The notes below the pieces were generated by a model. It was not told where the DNA came from, searched no databases, and saw nothing but the letters and a program-made list of their open reading frames with translations. The position numbers were made by a program, and so were the translations under genes. A stretch of DNA of 64,000 nt from Streptomyces cinnamoneus (GTDB lineage Bacteria; Actinomycetota; Actinomycetes; Streptomycetales; Streptomycetaceae). The stretch lies in assembly GCF_014650495.1 (NCBI RefSeq), contig NZ_BMVB01000023.1:49956-113955 (forward strand), given 5' to 3'. The stretch's first letter is position 1. The number at the start of each line of letters is the position of its first letter. Shown one piece after another: positions 46,544-55,193 of the stretch.

Positions 46544-46582
46544 CGGTCCGCCTCTCGCAGCCCGCACGCGAGAGGCGGACCG
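46544..46582 (+). terminator. whiB terminator
   Basis: A perfect 15-bp stem, CGGTCCGCCTCTCGC (46544-46558) and its complement (46568-46582), with a 9-base loop, 101 bases after the whiB stop. A TAGTGT -10 candidate for the next gene follows at 46599-46604. Confidence 0.8.
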
Positions 46583-46704
46583 CTGCGTTCGCAGCCACTA
46601 GTGTGGGGGCCCGTCCGAGACGTACCGACACCCTCGCGGGCCGACGCCCCCCCGGGTCGCTCACACGTCCACTGCAGTCTCCTGAACCGGGGCCCGCACC
46701 TGCC

Positions 46705-49700
46705 ATGTTCGACCCCACCATCCCCGCGCTGCTCGACCCGGCCCTCCCGCCCGCGTTCCCCCGTCACGTCGTCACCGCCGTGCTCGTCGCCCATGACGGC
46801 GCCCGCTGGCTGCCCGACGCCCTCTCCGGCCTGCTGGGCCAGGAGCGGCCCGTGCAGCACGCCGTCGCCGCCGACACCGGCAGCGGCGACGACTCCCGGC
46901 GGCTGCTCGCCGACGCCCTCGGCGCGGACCACGTCCTGCACCTCGCCCGCCGCGCCGGGTTCGGCACCGCCGTCGCCGAAGCGGTCCGCACCGCACCCGT
47001 GCAGAGCGCGGACGACCTGCCGTACCTGAGGCGCTCCAGCGGATGGGACCCGGTCGGCCGCACCTGGACCGAGGACGCCCACGACACCGCCTTCCCCCAG
47101 GGCCACACCGACCTCGAACCCGTGCAGTGGCTGTGGCTCCTCCACGACGACTGCGCCCCCGAGCCGAGCGCCCTGCACGAGCTGCTGCGCGTCGCCGACG
47201 CGGAGATCGCCGCCGGCCGTGACGCCGCAATCATCGGACCCAAGCTGCGCAGCTGGTACGACCGCAGACAGCTGCTGGAAGTCGGCGTCTCCATCGCCCG
47301 CAGCGGCCGCCGCTGGACCGGCCTGGAGCGCCGCGAGCAGGACCAGGGCCAGCACGACCAGGTGCGGCCCGTCCTGGCCGTCTCCACCGCCGGCATGCTC
47401 ATCCGCCGCGACGTGTGGGAGGAACTCGGCGGCTTCGACACCCGCCTGCCGCTCATGCGCGACGACGTCGACCTGTGCTGGCGCGCCCACGCCGCCGGCC
47501 ACCGCGTCCTCGTCGCCCCCGAGGCCGTCCTGCGCCACGCCGAGGCCGCCGCCCGCGAACGGCGCCCCGTCGACTGCGCGGGCCGCAAGCCCGTGGGACC
47601 CCACCGCGTGGACAAGGCCGGAGCCGTCCACACCCTCCTCGCCAACACGCGCGGTGCGCTCCTGCCCTACGTCCTGTTCCGAATCGTCCTGAGCACCCTG
47701 CTGCGCATGCTCGGCTACCTCGTCGGCAAGGCGCCCGGACAGGCGCTCGACGAGATCTCCGGCCTGGTGGGCGTCCTGCTGCGCCCGGGGCGCATCCGGG
47801 CGGCGCGCAAGCGACGCGGCGAGCCCCGCAGCGCACCGGACGAGCTGCGGCCCCTCTTCCCGCCCCCCGGCGCCACCGTGCGCGCCACGGTCGAGCAGCT
47901 CGCCGCCGACCTCGGCGGCCGGGCGGACGACTCCCACTCCACCGCCGGCCGGCACGGCGCCGTCGAGTCGGGCCCCGGCGGGGACGACGCGGACTACCTG
48001 GAGGTCGAGCAGTTCGCCCGGCTGAGACGCATCGCGCGCAGACCGGCCCCCGTCCTCTTCACCCTCCTGCTGCTCGTCTCCGCCGCCGCCTGCCGCGGCC
48101 TCCTCGGCGGCGGCTCCCTCGCCGGCGGCGCCCTGCTGCCCGTCCCCGACCACGTCTCCGCCCTGTGGGCCGCCTACGGCGACGGCTGGCATCCGGTCGG
48201 CGTGGGCAGCACCGAGGGCGCACCCCCCTACCTGGCCGTCCTCGCGGCACTGGCGGCCCTCTTCCTCGGTTCCACGGGCTTCACGCTCACCCTGCTGCTG
48301 GTCTGCTCCGTGCCGCTGGCCGGCCTGAGCGCCTACGTCGCCTCCCGCCCGCTCGTCGCCTCCCGCCCGCTGCGGGCCTGGGCGAGCGTCGCGTACGCCT
48401 TCCTGCCGGCCGTCACCGGCGCGCTGGCCACCGGCCGGCTGGGCACCGCCGTCCTCGCCGTCCTGCTGCCGCTCACGTCCCGGGCGGCCGTGACGGCCGC
48501 GGGCCTCGGCACCCCGGACGCCCGGCCCTCCTGGCGGGCCTGCTGGTCCTACGCCCTGCTGCTGACGGTCACCACGGCCTTCACGCCGGTCGTGTGGCCG
48601 GTGGCCGTGCTGCTGGGCCTCGGCGTGCTCGTCCTGCACTGCGTGCGCGGCGGCGCGGCCCGGGCGGCGGCCGTGCACGGGCCGCGCCTGCTCGCGGTGG
48701 CCGGCGCGCCGGTCGTCGTGCTCGCGCCCTGGTCCCTCGGGCTGTTCGCCCACCCCTCCCGCTTCCTCGCCGAGGCCGGCCTGGCCTACGAGCACGCCCC
48801 GGCCTCCCCGCTGCAGCTGCTCACGGGCGACCCCGGCGGCCCCCGGACCGCCGGGGCGCTGCTGCTCGCCGGCATCGTCCTGGCCGCGCTGGCCGCCCTG
48901 CTGCGCTCGGACCGCACGCTCGCGGTGCGCACGGCCTGGGCGGCGGCCCTGGCCGGACTGCTCTGCGCGGCGCTGGCCAACGGCTCGGCCTGGACGGGCC
49001 CCGCGACCCTCGTCCAGGGCCTCGCCCTGATCGCGGCCGCCGCCATCGGCGCCGAGGGCGCCCGCGACCGCGTCGCGGCGCAGAACTTCGGCTGGCGGCA
49101 GCCCGTGGCGGGCCTCATCGCCCTGGCCGCCGGGGCCGCACCTCTCGTCGCCGCCGTCGCGTGGACGGCCGGGGGCGCCGCCGGGCCGCTGGAGCGCCGC
49201 GACCCGGTGCAGGTCCCGGCGTTCGTCGCCGAGGAGGCCGGCACCCGCGACCAGGCCCGCACCCTGATGCTCGGCGGCGACAGCGGCCGGGTCGCCTACA
49301 CCCTCGTGCGCGGCGCGGGAGCCCGGCTGGGCGACGCCGAGCCGGCCGCCGCCGCGGGCCGCGACGAGCGTTTGGGCGCCGTGGTCGCCCACCTCGTCGC
49401 CGGCTCCGGCGCCGACCAGGCCGGCCGTCTCGCCGACTACGCCGTCGGCTACGTCCTCCTGCAGGACAGCGCACCCCGGCAGACGGCCCGCGTCCTGGAC
49501 GCCACGCCCGGCCTGACACGCCTGAGCCAGGAGGACCACCGTGCGCTGTGGCGGGTCGACCGCCAGGTCGCCCGCGTCACGATCGTCAGCGGAGCGCGGC
49601 AGCCGGACGGCAGCCTGCGCACCGCCCCCGTCCCGGTCGCCGCCGGGCCCGTCGCCGCGCACGCCACCCTTCCGGCCGGCTCCGGCGACCGCGTCCTGCG

Positions 49701-50415
49701 GGTCGCCGACAAGGCCGCGCCCGGCTGGCGGGCCACCCTCGACGGCCGCGCCCTCGCCCGCGTCACCGTCGACGGCTGGGCCCAGGGCTTCACGCTGCCC
49801 GCACAGGGCGGAAAGCTGGCCCTGACGTACGAGACCCCGGGCACGCGGACCGCGTGGCTGTGGGCGCAGGGGCTGCTGGCCCTCGTGCTGGTCGTCCTCG
49901 CGCTGCCGGGCCGCCGGCGCCAGGTGGACGACGACCTGCCGGAGGGCGGTGCCGAGGCCGTCGCCGCGGTCGCCGTACCGGCGCAGGCCACCTCCGGCGA
50001 GGGCCGTCGCGCCCGCCGGCTGCGGGCCGCGGCGGAGGGCGCCGCGGCCGCGGGCGGCGCCACGGCCACCGTTCCGGAGCAGGCGCCCGCCCCGGACGAG
50101 GGCCCGTACGTCCCTTACGAGCAGCAGCCCGTCGCCGACGCCGACCCCTATGCCGCCGTCCCGCACCAGCAGCCGTACGCCGACTGGGAGCAGGGCTACG
50201 GCGGCTACGGGCAGCAGACGTACCAGGAGGGCGGCCACGCCACCGGCCACGCCACGGGCCACGCCACCGGCCACGATGGTCCGTACGGGCAACAGCCGCA
50301 CGGGGATCCGTACGGGCAACAGGCGCACTACCCCGGCCCCTACGGTGACGGCGCGTACGACCCGTACGGCTACGGACAGCAGCAGCCCTACCGCGGCGGG
50401 AGCGACCAGCAGTGA
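46705..50415 (+). CDS. Giant GT2 glycosyltransferase with polytopic membrane domain
   Basis: The 1236-residue protein has a GT-A glycosyltransferase domain (about 20-330): VTAVLVAHDGARWLPDALSG, LWLLHDDCAPEPSALHELLR with the DDxA metal site, MRDDVDLCWRAHAAGHRV. Around 12 membrane helices span about 440-840, then an extracellular beta-rich part (about 860-1040), a last helix and a low-complexity tail with GHAT repeats and many YGQQ groups. The architecture suits building or extending a surface glycan, in the GDP-mannose/LCP locus. ATG 46705 has a poor ribosome site, so the exact start is open. The DUF5719 gene overlaps its stop. Confidence 0.88.
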   Translation: MFDPTIPALLDPALPPAFPRHVVTAVLVAHDGARWLPDALSGLLGQERPVQHAVAADTGSGDDSRRLLADALGADHVLHLARRAGFGTAVAEAVRTAPVQSADDLPYLRRSSGWDPVGRTWTEDAHDTAFPQGHTDLEPVQWLWLLHDDCAPEPSALHELLRVADAEIAAGRDAAIIGPKLRSWYDRRQLLEVGVSIARSGRRWTGLERREQDQGQHDQVRPVLAVSTAGMLIRRDVWEELGGFDTRLPLMRDDVDLCWRAHAAGHRVLVAPEAVLRHAEAAARERRPVDCAGRKPVGPHRVDKAGAVHTLLANTRGALLPYVLFRIVLSTLLRMLGYLVGKAPGQALDEISGLVGVLLRPGRIRAARKRRGEPRSAPDELRPLFPPPGATVRATVEQLAADLGGRADDSHSTAGRHGAVESGPGGDDADYLEVEQFARLRRIARRPAPVLFTLLLLVSAAACRGLLGGGSLAGGALLPVPDHVSALWAAYGDGWHPVGVGSTEGAPPYLAVLAALAALFLGSTGFTLTLLLVCSVPLAGLSAYVASRPLVASRPLRAWASVAYAFLPAVTGALATGRLGTAVLAVLLPLTSRAAVTAAGLGTPDARPSWRACWSYALLLTVTTAFTPVVWPVAVLLGLGVLVLHCVRGGAARAAAVHGPRLLAVAGAPVVVLAPWSLGLFAHPSRFLAEAGLAYEHAPASPLQLLTGDPGGPRTAGALLLAGIVLAALAALLRSDRTLAVRTAWAAALAGLLCAALANGSAWTGPATLVQGLALIAAAAIGAEGARDRVAAQNFGWRQPVAGLIALAAGAAPLVAAVAWTAGGAAGPLERRDPVQVPAFVAEEAGTRDQARTLMLGGDSGRVAYTLVRGAGARLGDAEPAAAAGRDERLGAVVAHLVAGSGADQAGRLADYAVGYVLLQDSAPRQTARVLDATPGLTRLSQEDHRALWRVDRQVARVTIVSGARQPDGSLRTAPVPVAAGPVAAHATLPAGSGDRVLRVADKAAPGWRATLDGRALARVTVDGWAQGFTLPAQGGKLALTYETPGTRTAWLWAQGLLALVLVVLALPGRRRQVDDDLPEGGAEAVAAVAVPAQATSGEGRRARRLRAAAEGAAAAGGATATVPEQAPAPDEGPYVPYEQQPVADADPYAAVPHQQPYADWEQGYGGYGQQTYQEGGHATGHATGHATGHDGPYGQQPHGDPYGQQAHYPGPYGDGAYDPYGYGQQQPYRGGSDQQ
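50233..50274 (+). repeat. Three 12-bp GHAT-coding repeats in the glycosyltransferase tail
   Basis: GGCCACGCCACC and its near copies (50233-50268, one C/G difference) encode Gly-His-Ala-Thr three times, followed by Gly-His-Asp. The near-identical codons suggest slippage. The four evenly spaced His could bind metal. Confidence 0.9.
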
Positions 50416-51995
50416 AGCGCACCACCCTCTCCCTCTTCGCCGTCACGGCCTCCCTCGCCGTCGTCACGGGCGTGGCCGCGCTCAACCCGCCCTCCGACGG
50501 GGACGACAGCGGGACGCGGACGACCGCCGCCCGCATGCCGGTGCAGCGCTCCACGCTGCTCTGCCCGGCGCCCACCTCCTCGGACGTGGGCGACACCACG
50601 TACACCGCCTTCACCCCGCCCGGGAAGGGCGGCGGAGGGCGGACGTCCGCAGCGGACCTGCTGCCGGCGGCGGGCCCGGCCCGGACACCGGCCAAGAAGG
50701 ACGACGCCAAGGACGCCAAGGACGCCGCGAAGGACGGCAAGAACGCAGCCCGGAAGGACGTGCAGAAGGACAAGGGCGCGAGCGGCGAGAAGCAGGATCC
50801 GGACAAGCCCGTGCTCTCCCTGAAGGAGCCCGGCCGGCCCGTCACCGCCGGCACGGAACGCTCCGACGCCCCCGCCCTCATCGGCACCGCCGACGGTCCG
50901 CTCGCACCGGGCTGGACCGTCCAGCAGACCACCGCGGTCGCCGCCGGCAGCGGCCGCGGACTGCACGGACTGGCGTGCACGGCACCCGACACGTCGTTCT
51001 GGTTTCCCGCCGCGAGTACTGCTAAAGGCCGTCAGGACTACGTCCACTTGACCAACCCCGACAGCGCGGCGGCCGTCGTCGACCTGGAGCTGTACGGCAA
51101 GGACGGCCGGATCAAGTCCGTCACCGGGGAGGGCGTCAACGTTCCGCCGCGTTCCACCGTCCCCGTTCTGCTGTCCACGCTCACCGACGTGACGGACGAG
51201 AACCTCACCCTGCACGTGGCGGCCCGCTCCGGCCGGGTGGGGGCCGCGGTGCAGGCGTCGGACGAGAAGACGGGCGGCGACTGGCTGCCGGCCTCGGCCG
51301 ACGGGTCGCCGAGCCTGGTCCTGCCCGGCATTCCGGCCGACGCCACGTCCGTCCGGCTCGTCGCCTTCGCGCCGGGCACGAACGACGCCGACGTGAAGCT
51401 GCGGCTCGCGGGGCCGAGCGGCTCGATCACTCCGGCCGGGCACGAGTCGCTGCACATCAGGAGCGGCATGACGACGGCCGTGGACCTGGGGGACCTCACC
51501 AAGGGCGAGGCGGGCTCGCTGCTGCTGACCGCCGAGCGCGGCAGCGCGCCGGTGGTCGCCGCGCTGCGCGTGACGCGCGGCAAGGACGACAAGCAGGAGA
51601 CGGCGTTCATCCCTGCCACCCCCGCCGTCCTCGAACGCGGCACGGTGGCCGACAACCGTCCCAAGGCCGCCACGCTGGCCCTGGTCGCCCCCGGCAAGGA
51701 CGCCCAGGTCAAGGTGACGGCGTCGGCGGGCGCCGAGGGCGGACGCCCGGTCAGCAGGACCTACACGGTCAAGGCCGGCACCACGCTGTCCGTCGAGCCC
51801 CCGCAGCCGGACGGCGGCAAGGGCGCGTACGCCCTGACGGTCGAGAAGGTCTCCGGCGGCCCGGTGCACGCCTCGCGGATGCTGGCCCTGCCGAAGGACG
51901 GCGTGCCGATGTTCACGATCCAGCCGGTGCCGGACGACCGCTCGACGGTGGCGGTCCCGGAGGCCGAACAGGACCTGTCGCTGCTGAACGACTGA
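50412..51995 (+). CDS. DUF5719 family secreted protein
   Basis: The 527-residue protein has a signal-anchor (1-22), an Ala/Asp/Lys-rich linker with AKDAKDAAKDGKNAARKD (about 95-125) and a large beta-rich ectodomain with an APDTSFWFPAASTAKGRQDY region and repeated VVDLELYGKDGRI-like strands. It lacks catalytic motifs I know. The GTG start overlaps the glycosyltransferase stop (GTGA), so the two are made together; DUF5719 proteins are the usual partner of this large GT2 in actinobacteria as I recall. It may help export or anchor the glycan product. Inference only. Confidence 0.8.
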   Translation: MKRTTLSLFAVTASLAVVTGVAALNPPSDGDDSGTRTTAARMPVQRSTLLCPAPTSSDVGDTTYTAFTPPGKGGGGRTSAADLLPAAGPARTPAKKDDAKDAKDAAKDGKNAARKDVQKDKGASGEKQDPDKPVLSLKEPGRPVTAGTERSDAPALIGTADGPLAPGWTVQQTTAVAAGSGRGLHGLACTAPDTSFWFPAASTAKGRQDYVHLTNPDSAAAVVDLELYGKDGRIKSVTGEGVNVPPRSTVPVLLSTLTDVTDENLTLHVAARSGRVGAAVQASDEKTGGDWLPASADGSPSLVLPGIPADATSVRLVAFAPGTNDADVKLRLAGPSGSITPAGHESLHIRSGMTTAVDLGDLTKGEAGSLLLTAERGSAPVVAALRVTRGKDDKQETAFIPATPAVLERGTVADNRPKAATLALVAPGKDAQVKVTASAGAEGGRPVSRTYTVKAGTTLSVEPPQPDGGKGAYALTVEKVSGGPVHASRMLALPKDGVPMFTIQPVPDDRSTVAVPEAEQDLSLLND

Positions 51996-52017
51996 CATCC
52001 ACGGCGGACGGGCACCG

Positions 52018-52069
52018 CGGTGGGTGCTTGCGGTGGGTGCATGCGGTGAGTGCTTGCCGTGGGTGCTTG
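52018..52069. repeat. Four 13-bp tandem repeats at a convergent gene junction
   Basis: The unit CGGTGGGTGCTTG occurs four times head to tail (52018-52030, 52031-52043, 52044-52056, 52057-52069) with one or no mismatch each, followed by a partial fifth. It lies in the 104-base gap between the DUF5719 and metallopeptidase genes, where a terminator would be expected; no strong hairpin was found there. Confidence 0.9.
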
Positions 52070-52099
52070 CCGTGGTCGAAGGGGCCTGCCCGGCCGGGC

Positions 52100-52597
52100 T
52101 CAGTCCTGCCCGTAGCGCGGGTCGACCGACTCGGGGGCGAGCCCGAGGAGCTCGGCGACCTGCTCGACCACGACCTCGTGCACGAGCAGAGCACGCTCGT
52201 CCCGCGTCTTCGTGCGGATTTCCACCGGACGGCGGTAGACGACGATCCGGTCGGGCGTGTCGCCGTGCGCCGCGAGGTACCGGCCCAGCGGCACGCTCTC
52301 GCCGTCGAGCAGCGCCTCCAGGGCGGCGTCCGCCGCCCCGGCCCCGGAGGTCGGCACCGGCACCTCGTGCACCAGGAAGTCGACGGACGCCAGCTGCGGC
52401 CAGCGCCGCTCCAGCCGCTCCGCCGAGTCCTGGACCAGGTCGACGAAGGCTTCCGCCCGGCTCACCGACAGCGGCACCTGTGGGGGTGCGATCGGGCCGC
52501 GCATGCCGCGTCCGTGGCGGTCGCGGTGGCGCGGTCGCGGTCCGCTCGGACCGGAGGCACCCCCGGCGTCGGCTGGGGGAGGTACGGGGCTGTCCAT
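52100..52597 (-). CDS. Minimal metallopeptidase-family protein (zincin-like)
   Basis: The 165-residue protein has a Pro/Arg/His-rich N-terminus (about 1-45) and a core domain with EAFVDLVQDSAERLERRWPQ, FLVHEVP, IVVYRRPVEIRTKTRDERAL and LLVHEVVVEQVAELLG. It corresponds to the small metallopeptidase family next to whiB2 in mycobacteria (Rv3259) as I recall. The HExxH helix reads HEVVVEQ here, lacking the second His, so zinc binding or activity is doubtful. ATG 52597 is preceded by GGGGG; an upstream ATG at 52648 is possible. It is divergent from the DUF3499 gene. Confidence 0.8.
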   Translation of the reverse strand: MDSPVPPPADAGGASGPSGPRPRHRDRHGRGMRGPIAPPQVPLSVSRAEAFVDLVQDSAERLERRWPQLASVDFLVHEVPVPTSGAGAADAALEALLDGESVPLGRYLAAHGDTPDRIVVYRRPVEIRTKTRDERALLVHEVVVEQVAELLGLAPESVDPRYGQD

Positions 52598-52871
52598 CAC
52601 CCCCGAGGGTATCCGCCGGCCGGCCGTACGCACGCGGTAGCTGCGCATCTCGGCGCATGTCGCATGCTGAGCGTTCCAGCCATCTATGCGATCAATTGGA
52701 GCCACCTCCGGGACCGGCGATCTCATCCCGAATGACACTATGTGCACCTGCTGGTGACAGTTTTCCGCACTGCGGGACGCCGCCCCACCCGCTGGCTCCC
52801 AGGGCGACCAGGGCCTTCGGTAAACGGCGTCCACCGGACGAACCGGGACGACACGGAGGGGTGAGCCGGGG

Positions 52872-53312
52872 GTGAGTCGTCGCGGCCCGCTCAAGAGTGC
52901 GGTACCGTCCAACCTCGTGAGCCCTGTACGTCGCTGTTCGCGCACCGCATGCGGCCGCCCGGCCGTCGCGACGCTGACGTACGTCTACGCCGATTCGACC
53001 GCCGTTCTCGGCCCGCTCGCCACCTATGCCGAGCCCCACTGCTACGACCTGTGCGCCGAGCACTCCGAGCGGCTGACCGCGCCGCGCGGCTGGGACGTCG
53101 TCCGTCTCGCCGTCGACAGCGGCCCCGCCCGGCCCAGCGGCGACGACCTCGAAGCCCTGGCCAATGCCGTGCGCGAGGCGGCGCGCCCCCAGGAGCGCGC
53201 GGCCGGTCCGGGCGCGGGACAGGGCGCCGTCGCCTCCACCGGCCGCAGTGTCGACCCGATGGAGGTCGCCCGCCGCGGCCACCTCAGGGTCCTGCGCTCG
53301 CCCGACTCCTGA
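52872..53312 (+). CDS. DUF3499 family protein
   Basis: The 146-residue protein has the DUF3499 core: VRRCSRTACGRPAVATLTYV, YADSTAVLGPLATYAEPHCY and DLCAEHSERLTAPRGWDVVR, with four Cys that could bind zinc (CSRTAC ... HCYDLC). It corresponds to Rv3258c, a conserved actinobacterial protein of unknown function upstream of manB. The GTG at 52872 has GGAGGGG upstream; a second GTG at 52917 (MSPVRRCSR) is a credible alternative. It precedes manB by 118 bases. Confidence 0.85.
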   Translation: MSRRGPLKSAVPSNLVSPVRRCSRTACGRPAVATLTYVYADSTAVLGPLATYAEPHCYDLCAEHSERLTAPRGWDVVRLAVDSGPARPSGDDLEALANAVREAARPQERAAGPGAGQGAVASTGRSVDPMEVARRGHLRVLRSPDS

Positions 53313-53430
53313 CGGCCCGTCCCGGGACGTCGACCGCCTGCACCGACCGGGCCGACGCCTGCACCGACCGGACCACCGGTCCCGGCAGGTAGGTTTGTTG
53401 TCCCGAATCGGACTCCAGGAGGGGTTGGCT

Positions 53431-54789
53431 GTGGCTGATCTGTCGCAAATCGTTAAGGCGTACGACGTGCGCGGCGTGGTGCCCGACCAGTGGGACGCCT
53501 CACTGGCCGAGCTGTTCGGCGCCGCCTTCGCGCAGGTGACCGGCGCCACCGCCATCGTGACCGGCCACGACATGCGCCCCTCCTCGCCCGAGCTGTCCCG
53601 CGCCTTCGCGCGCGGCGCCGCCTCCCGTGGCGTGGACGTCACCGAGATCGGCCTCTGCTCGACCGACGAGCTCTACTTCGCCAGCGGCCAACTGGACCTC
53701 CCCGGCGCCATGTTCACCGCCAGCCACAACCCCGCGCAGTACAACGGCATCAAGCTCTGCCGCGCCGGTGCCGCACCCGTCGGCCAGGACACCGGCCTCG
53801 CCGACATCCGCGCGCTCGTCGAGCAGTGGTCCGACACCGGCGCCCCCGAGCCCGTCGGGACGCCCGGCACCATCACGGGCCGCGACGTCCTCGCCGACTA
53901 CGCGACGCACCTGCGCTCGCTGGTCGACCTCGGCCGGATCCGCCCCCTGAAGGTCGTCGTGGACGCGGGCAACGGCATGGGCGGCCACACCGTCCCCAGC
54001 GTCCTCGACGGACTGCCCGTCGACCTCGTCCCGATGTACTTCGAGCTGGACGGCACCTTCCCCCACCACGAGGCCAACCCCCTCGACCCCAAGAACATCG
54101 TCGACCTGCAGGCCAAGGTCCGCGAGGCCCAGGCCGACATCGGCCTCGCCTTCGACGGCGACGCCGACCGCTGCTTCGTCGTGGACGAGCGCGGCGAGCC
54201 CGTCCCGCCGTCCGCGATCACCGCCCTGGTCGCCGCCCGCGAGCTGGCCAAGCACCCCGGCGGCACGATCATCCACAACCTGATCACGTCCTGGTCGGTG
54301 CCCGAGGTCGTCGCGGAGAACGGCGGCCGGGCCGTCCGCACCCGCGTGGGCCACTCCTTCATCAAGCAGGAGATGGCCAGCAGCGGCGCCATCTTCGGCG
54401 GCGAGCACTCCGCGCACTACTACTTCCGCGACTTCTGGAACGCCGACACGGGCATGCTCGCCGCCCTCCACGTCCTCGCGGCGCTCGGCGGCCAGGCCGG
54501 CCCCCTGTCCGAGCTCGTCAGGCAGTACGACCGCTACGCCGCCTCCGGCGAGATCAACAGCACCGTCGCCGACCAGGCCGGCCGTGCCGCCGCCGTCCGG
54601 GCCGCCTACGAGGGCCTCGACGGCGCCGAGCTGGACGAGCTCGACGGTCTGACGGTCACCACCGCCGACTGGTGGTTCAACCTCCGCGCCTCCAACACCG
54701 AGCCCCTCCTCCGCCTGAACGTCGAGGCCCGGGACGAGGCCACGGTGGCCAGGGTGAGGGACGAGGTCCTGGCCATCGTCCGGGCCTGA
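53431..54789 (+). CDS. manB: Phosphomannomutase/phosphoglucomutase
   Basis: The 452-residue alpha-D-phosphohexomutase converts mannose-6-phosphate to mannose-1-phosphate. Active-site phosphoserine Ser98 is in FTASHNPAQYNGIKLC, the Mg loop is LAFDGDADRCFVVDERGE, the sugar loop is GGEHSAHYYFRDFWNADTG and the phosphate loop RASNTEPLLRLN. KAYDVRGVVPDQ opens the protein. I chose GTG 53431 with AGGAGGGG upstream. Between manC and manA it completes the GDP-mannose pathway in the window. Confidence 0.96.
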   Translation: MADLSQIVKAYDVRGVVPDQWDASLAELFGAAFAQVTGATAIVTGHDMRPSSPELSRAFARGAASRGVDVTEIGLCSTDELYFASGQLDLPGAMFTASHNPAQYNGIKLCRAGAAPVGQDTGLADIRALVEQWSDTGAPEPVGTPGTITGRDVLADYATHLRSLVDLGRIRPLKVVVDAGNGMGGHTVPSVLDGLPVDLVPMYFELDGTFPHHEANPLDPKNIVDLQAKVREAQADIGLAFDGDADRCFVVDERGEPVPPSAITALVAARELAKHPGGTIIHNLITSWSVPEVVAENGGRAVRTRVGHSFIKQEMASSGAIFGGEHSAHYYFRDFWNADTGMLAALHVLAALGGQAGPLSELVRQYDRYAASGEINSTVADQAGRAAAVRAAYEGLDGAELDELDGLTVTTADWWFNLRASNTEPLLRLNVEARDEATVARVRDEVLAIVRA

Positions 54790-54812
54790 TCCACCCGAGG
54801 ACGATCCGGGGA

Positions 54813-54838
54813 AGGGGGCGGTGACGGAACCGCCCCCT
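54813..54838 (+). terminator. Terminator after manB
   Basis: AGGGGGCGGT (54813-54822) pairs exactly with ACCGCCCCCT (54829-54838) across gacgga, 23 bases after the manB stop. Confidence 0.75.
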
Positions 54839-54951
54839 CCGCACCGGCTCCGGCGTCGCCGAACCGCGACGCCGGCCGCAGGTCCGACGCCGGTGCGGCC
54901 CGCCGAAGGGCTACGCTGATCCCAAGACCCGCTCACCTTGAAGGGAACCCC

Positions 54952-55137
54952 ATGGCACTCGAAGCCGGCCTCCTGGAGATCCTCGCCTGCCCGGCGTGCC
55001 ACGCCCCCCTCCGCGAGGAGACGGCCTCCGAGGAGACCCCCGAGCTGCTGTGCGAGAGCCAGAGCTGCGGCCTGGCCTACCCCGTCCGTGACGGCATCCC
55101 GGTCCTCCTCGTCGACGAGGCGCGCCGCCCCGCCTGA
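54952..55137 (+). CDS. Trm112-family small zinc-finger-like protein
   Basis: The 61-residue protein has LLEILACPACHAPLREE and LLCESQSCGLAYPVRDGIPV, the CPxC...C...C layout and PVRDGIPVLL ending of the Trm112/UPF0434 family. In eukaryotes and some bacteria these bind and activate methyltransferases; here no methyltransferase is adjacent. ATG 54952 follows AAGGGAA. It lies between manB and the SIS gene, a placement conserved in actinobacteria as I recall. Confidence 0.9.
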   Translation: MALEAGLLEILACPACHAPLREETASEETPELLCESQSCGLAYPVRDGIPVLLVDEARRPA

Positions 55138-55193
55138 CCCGCACCGCTGCCGGCAAGGCCCCCGTACCCACGGCGATCGGAGACTGATCAACG

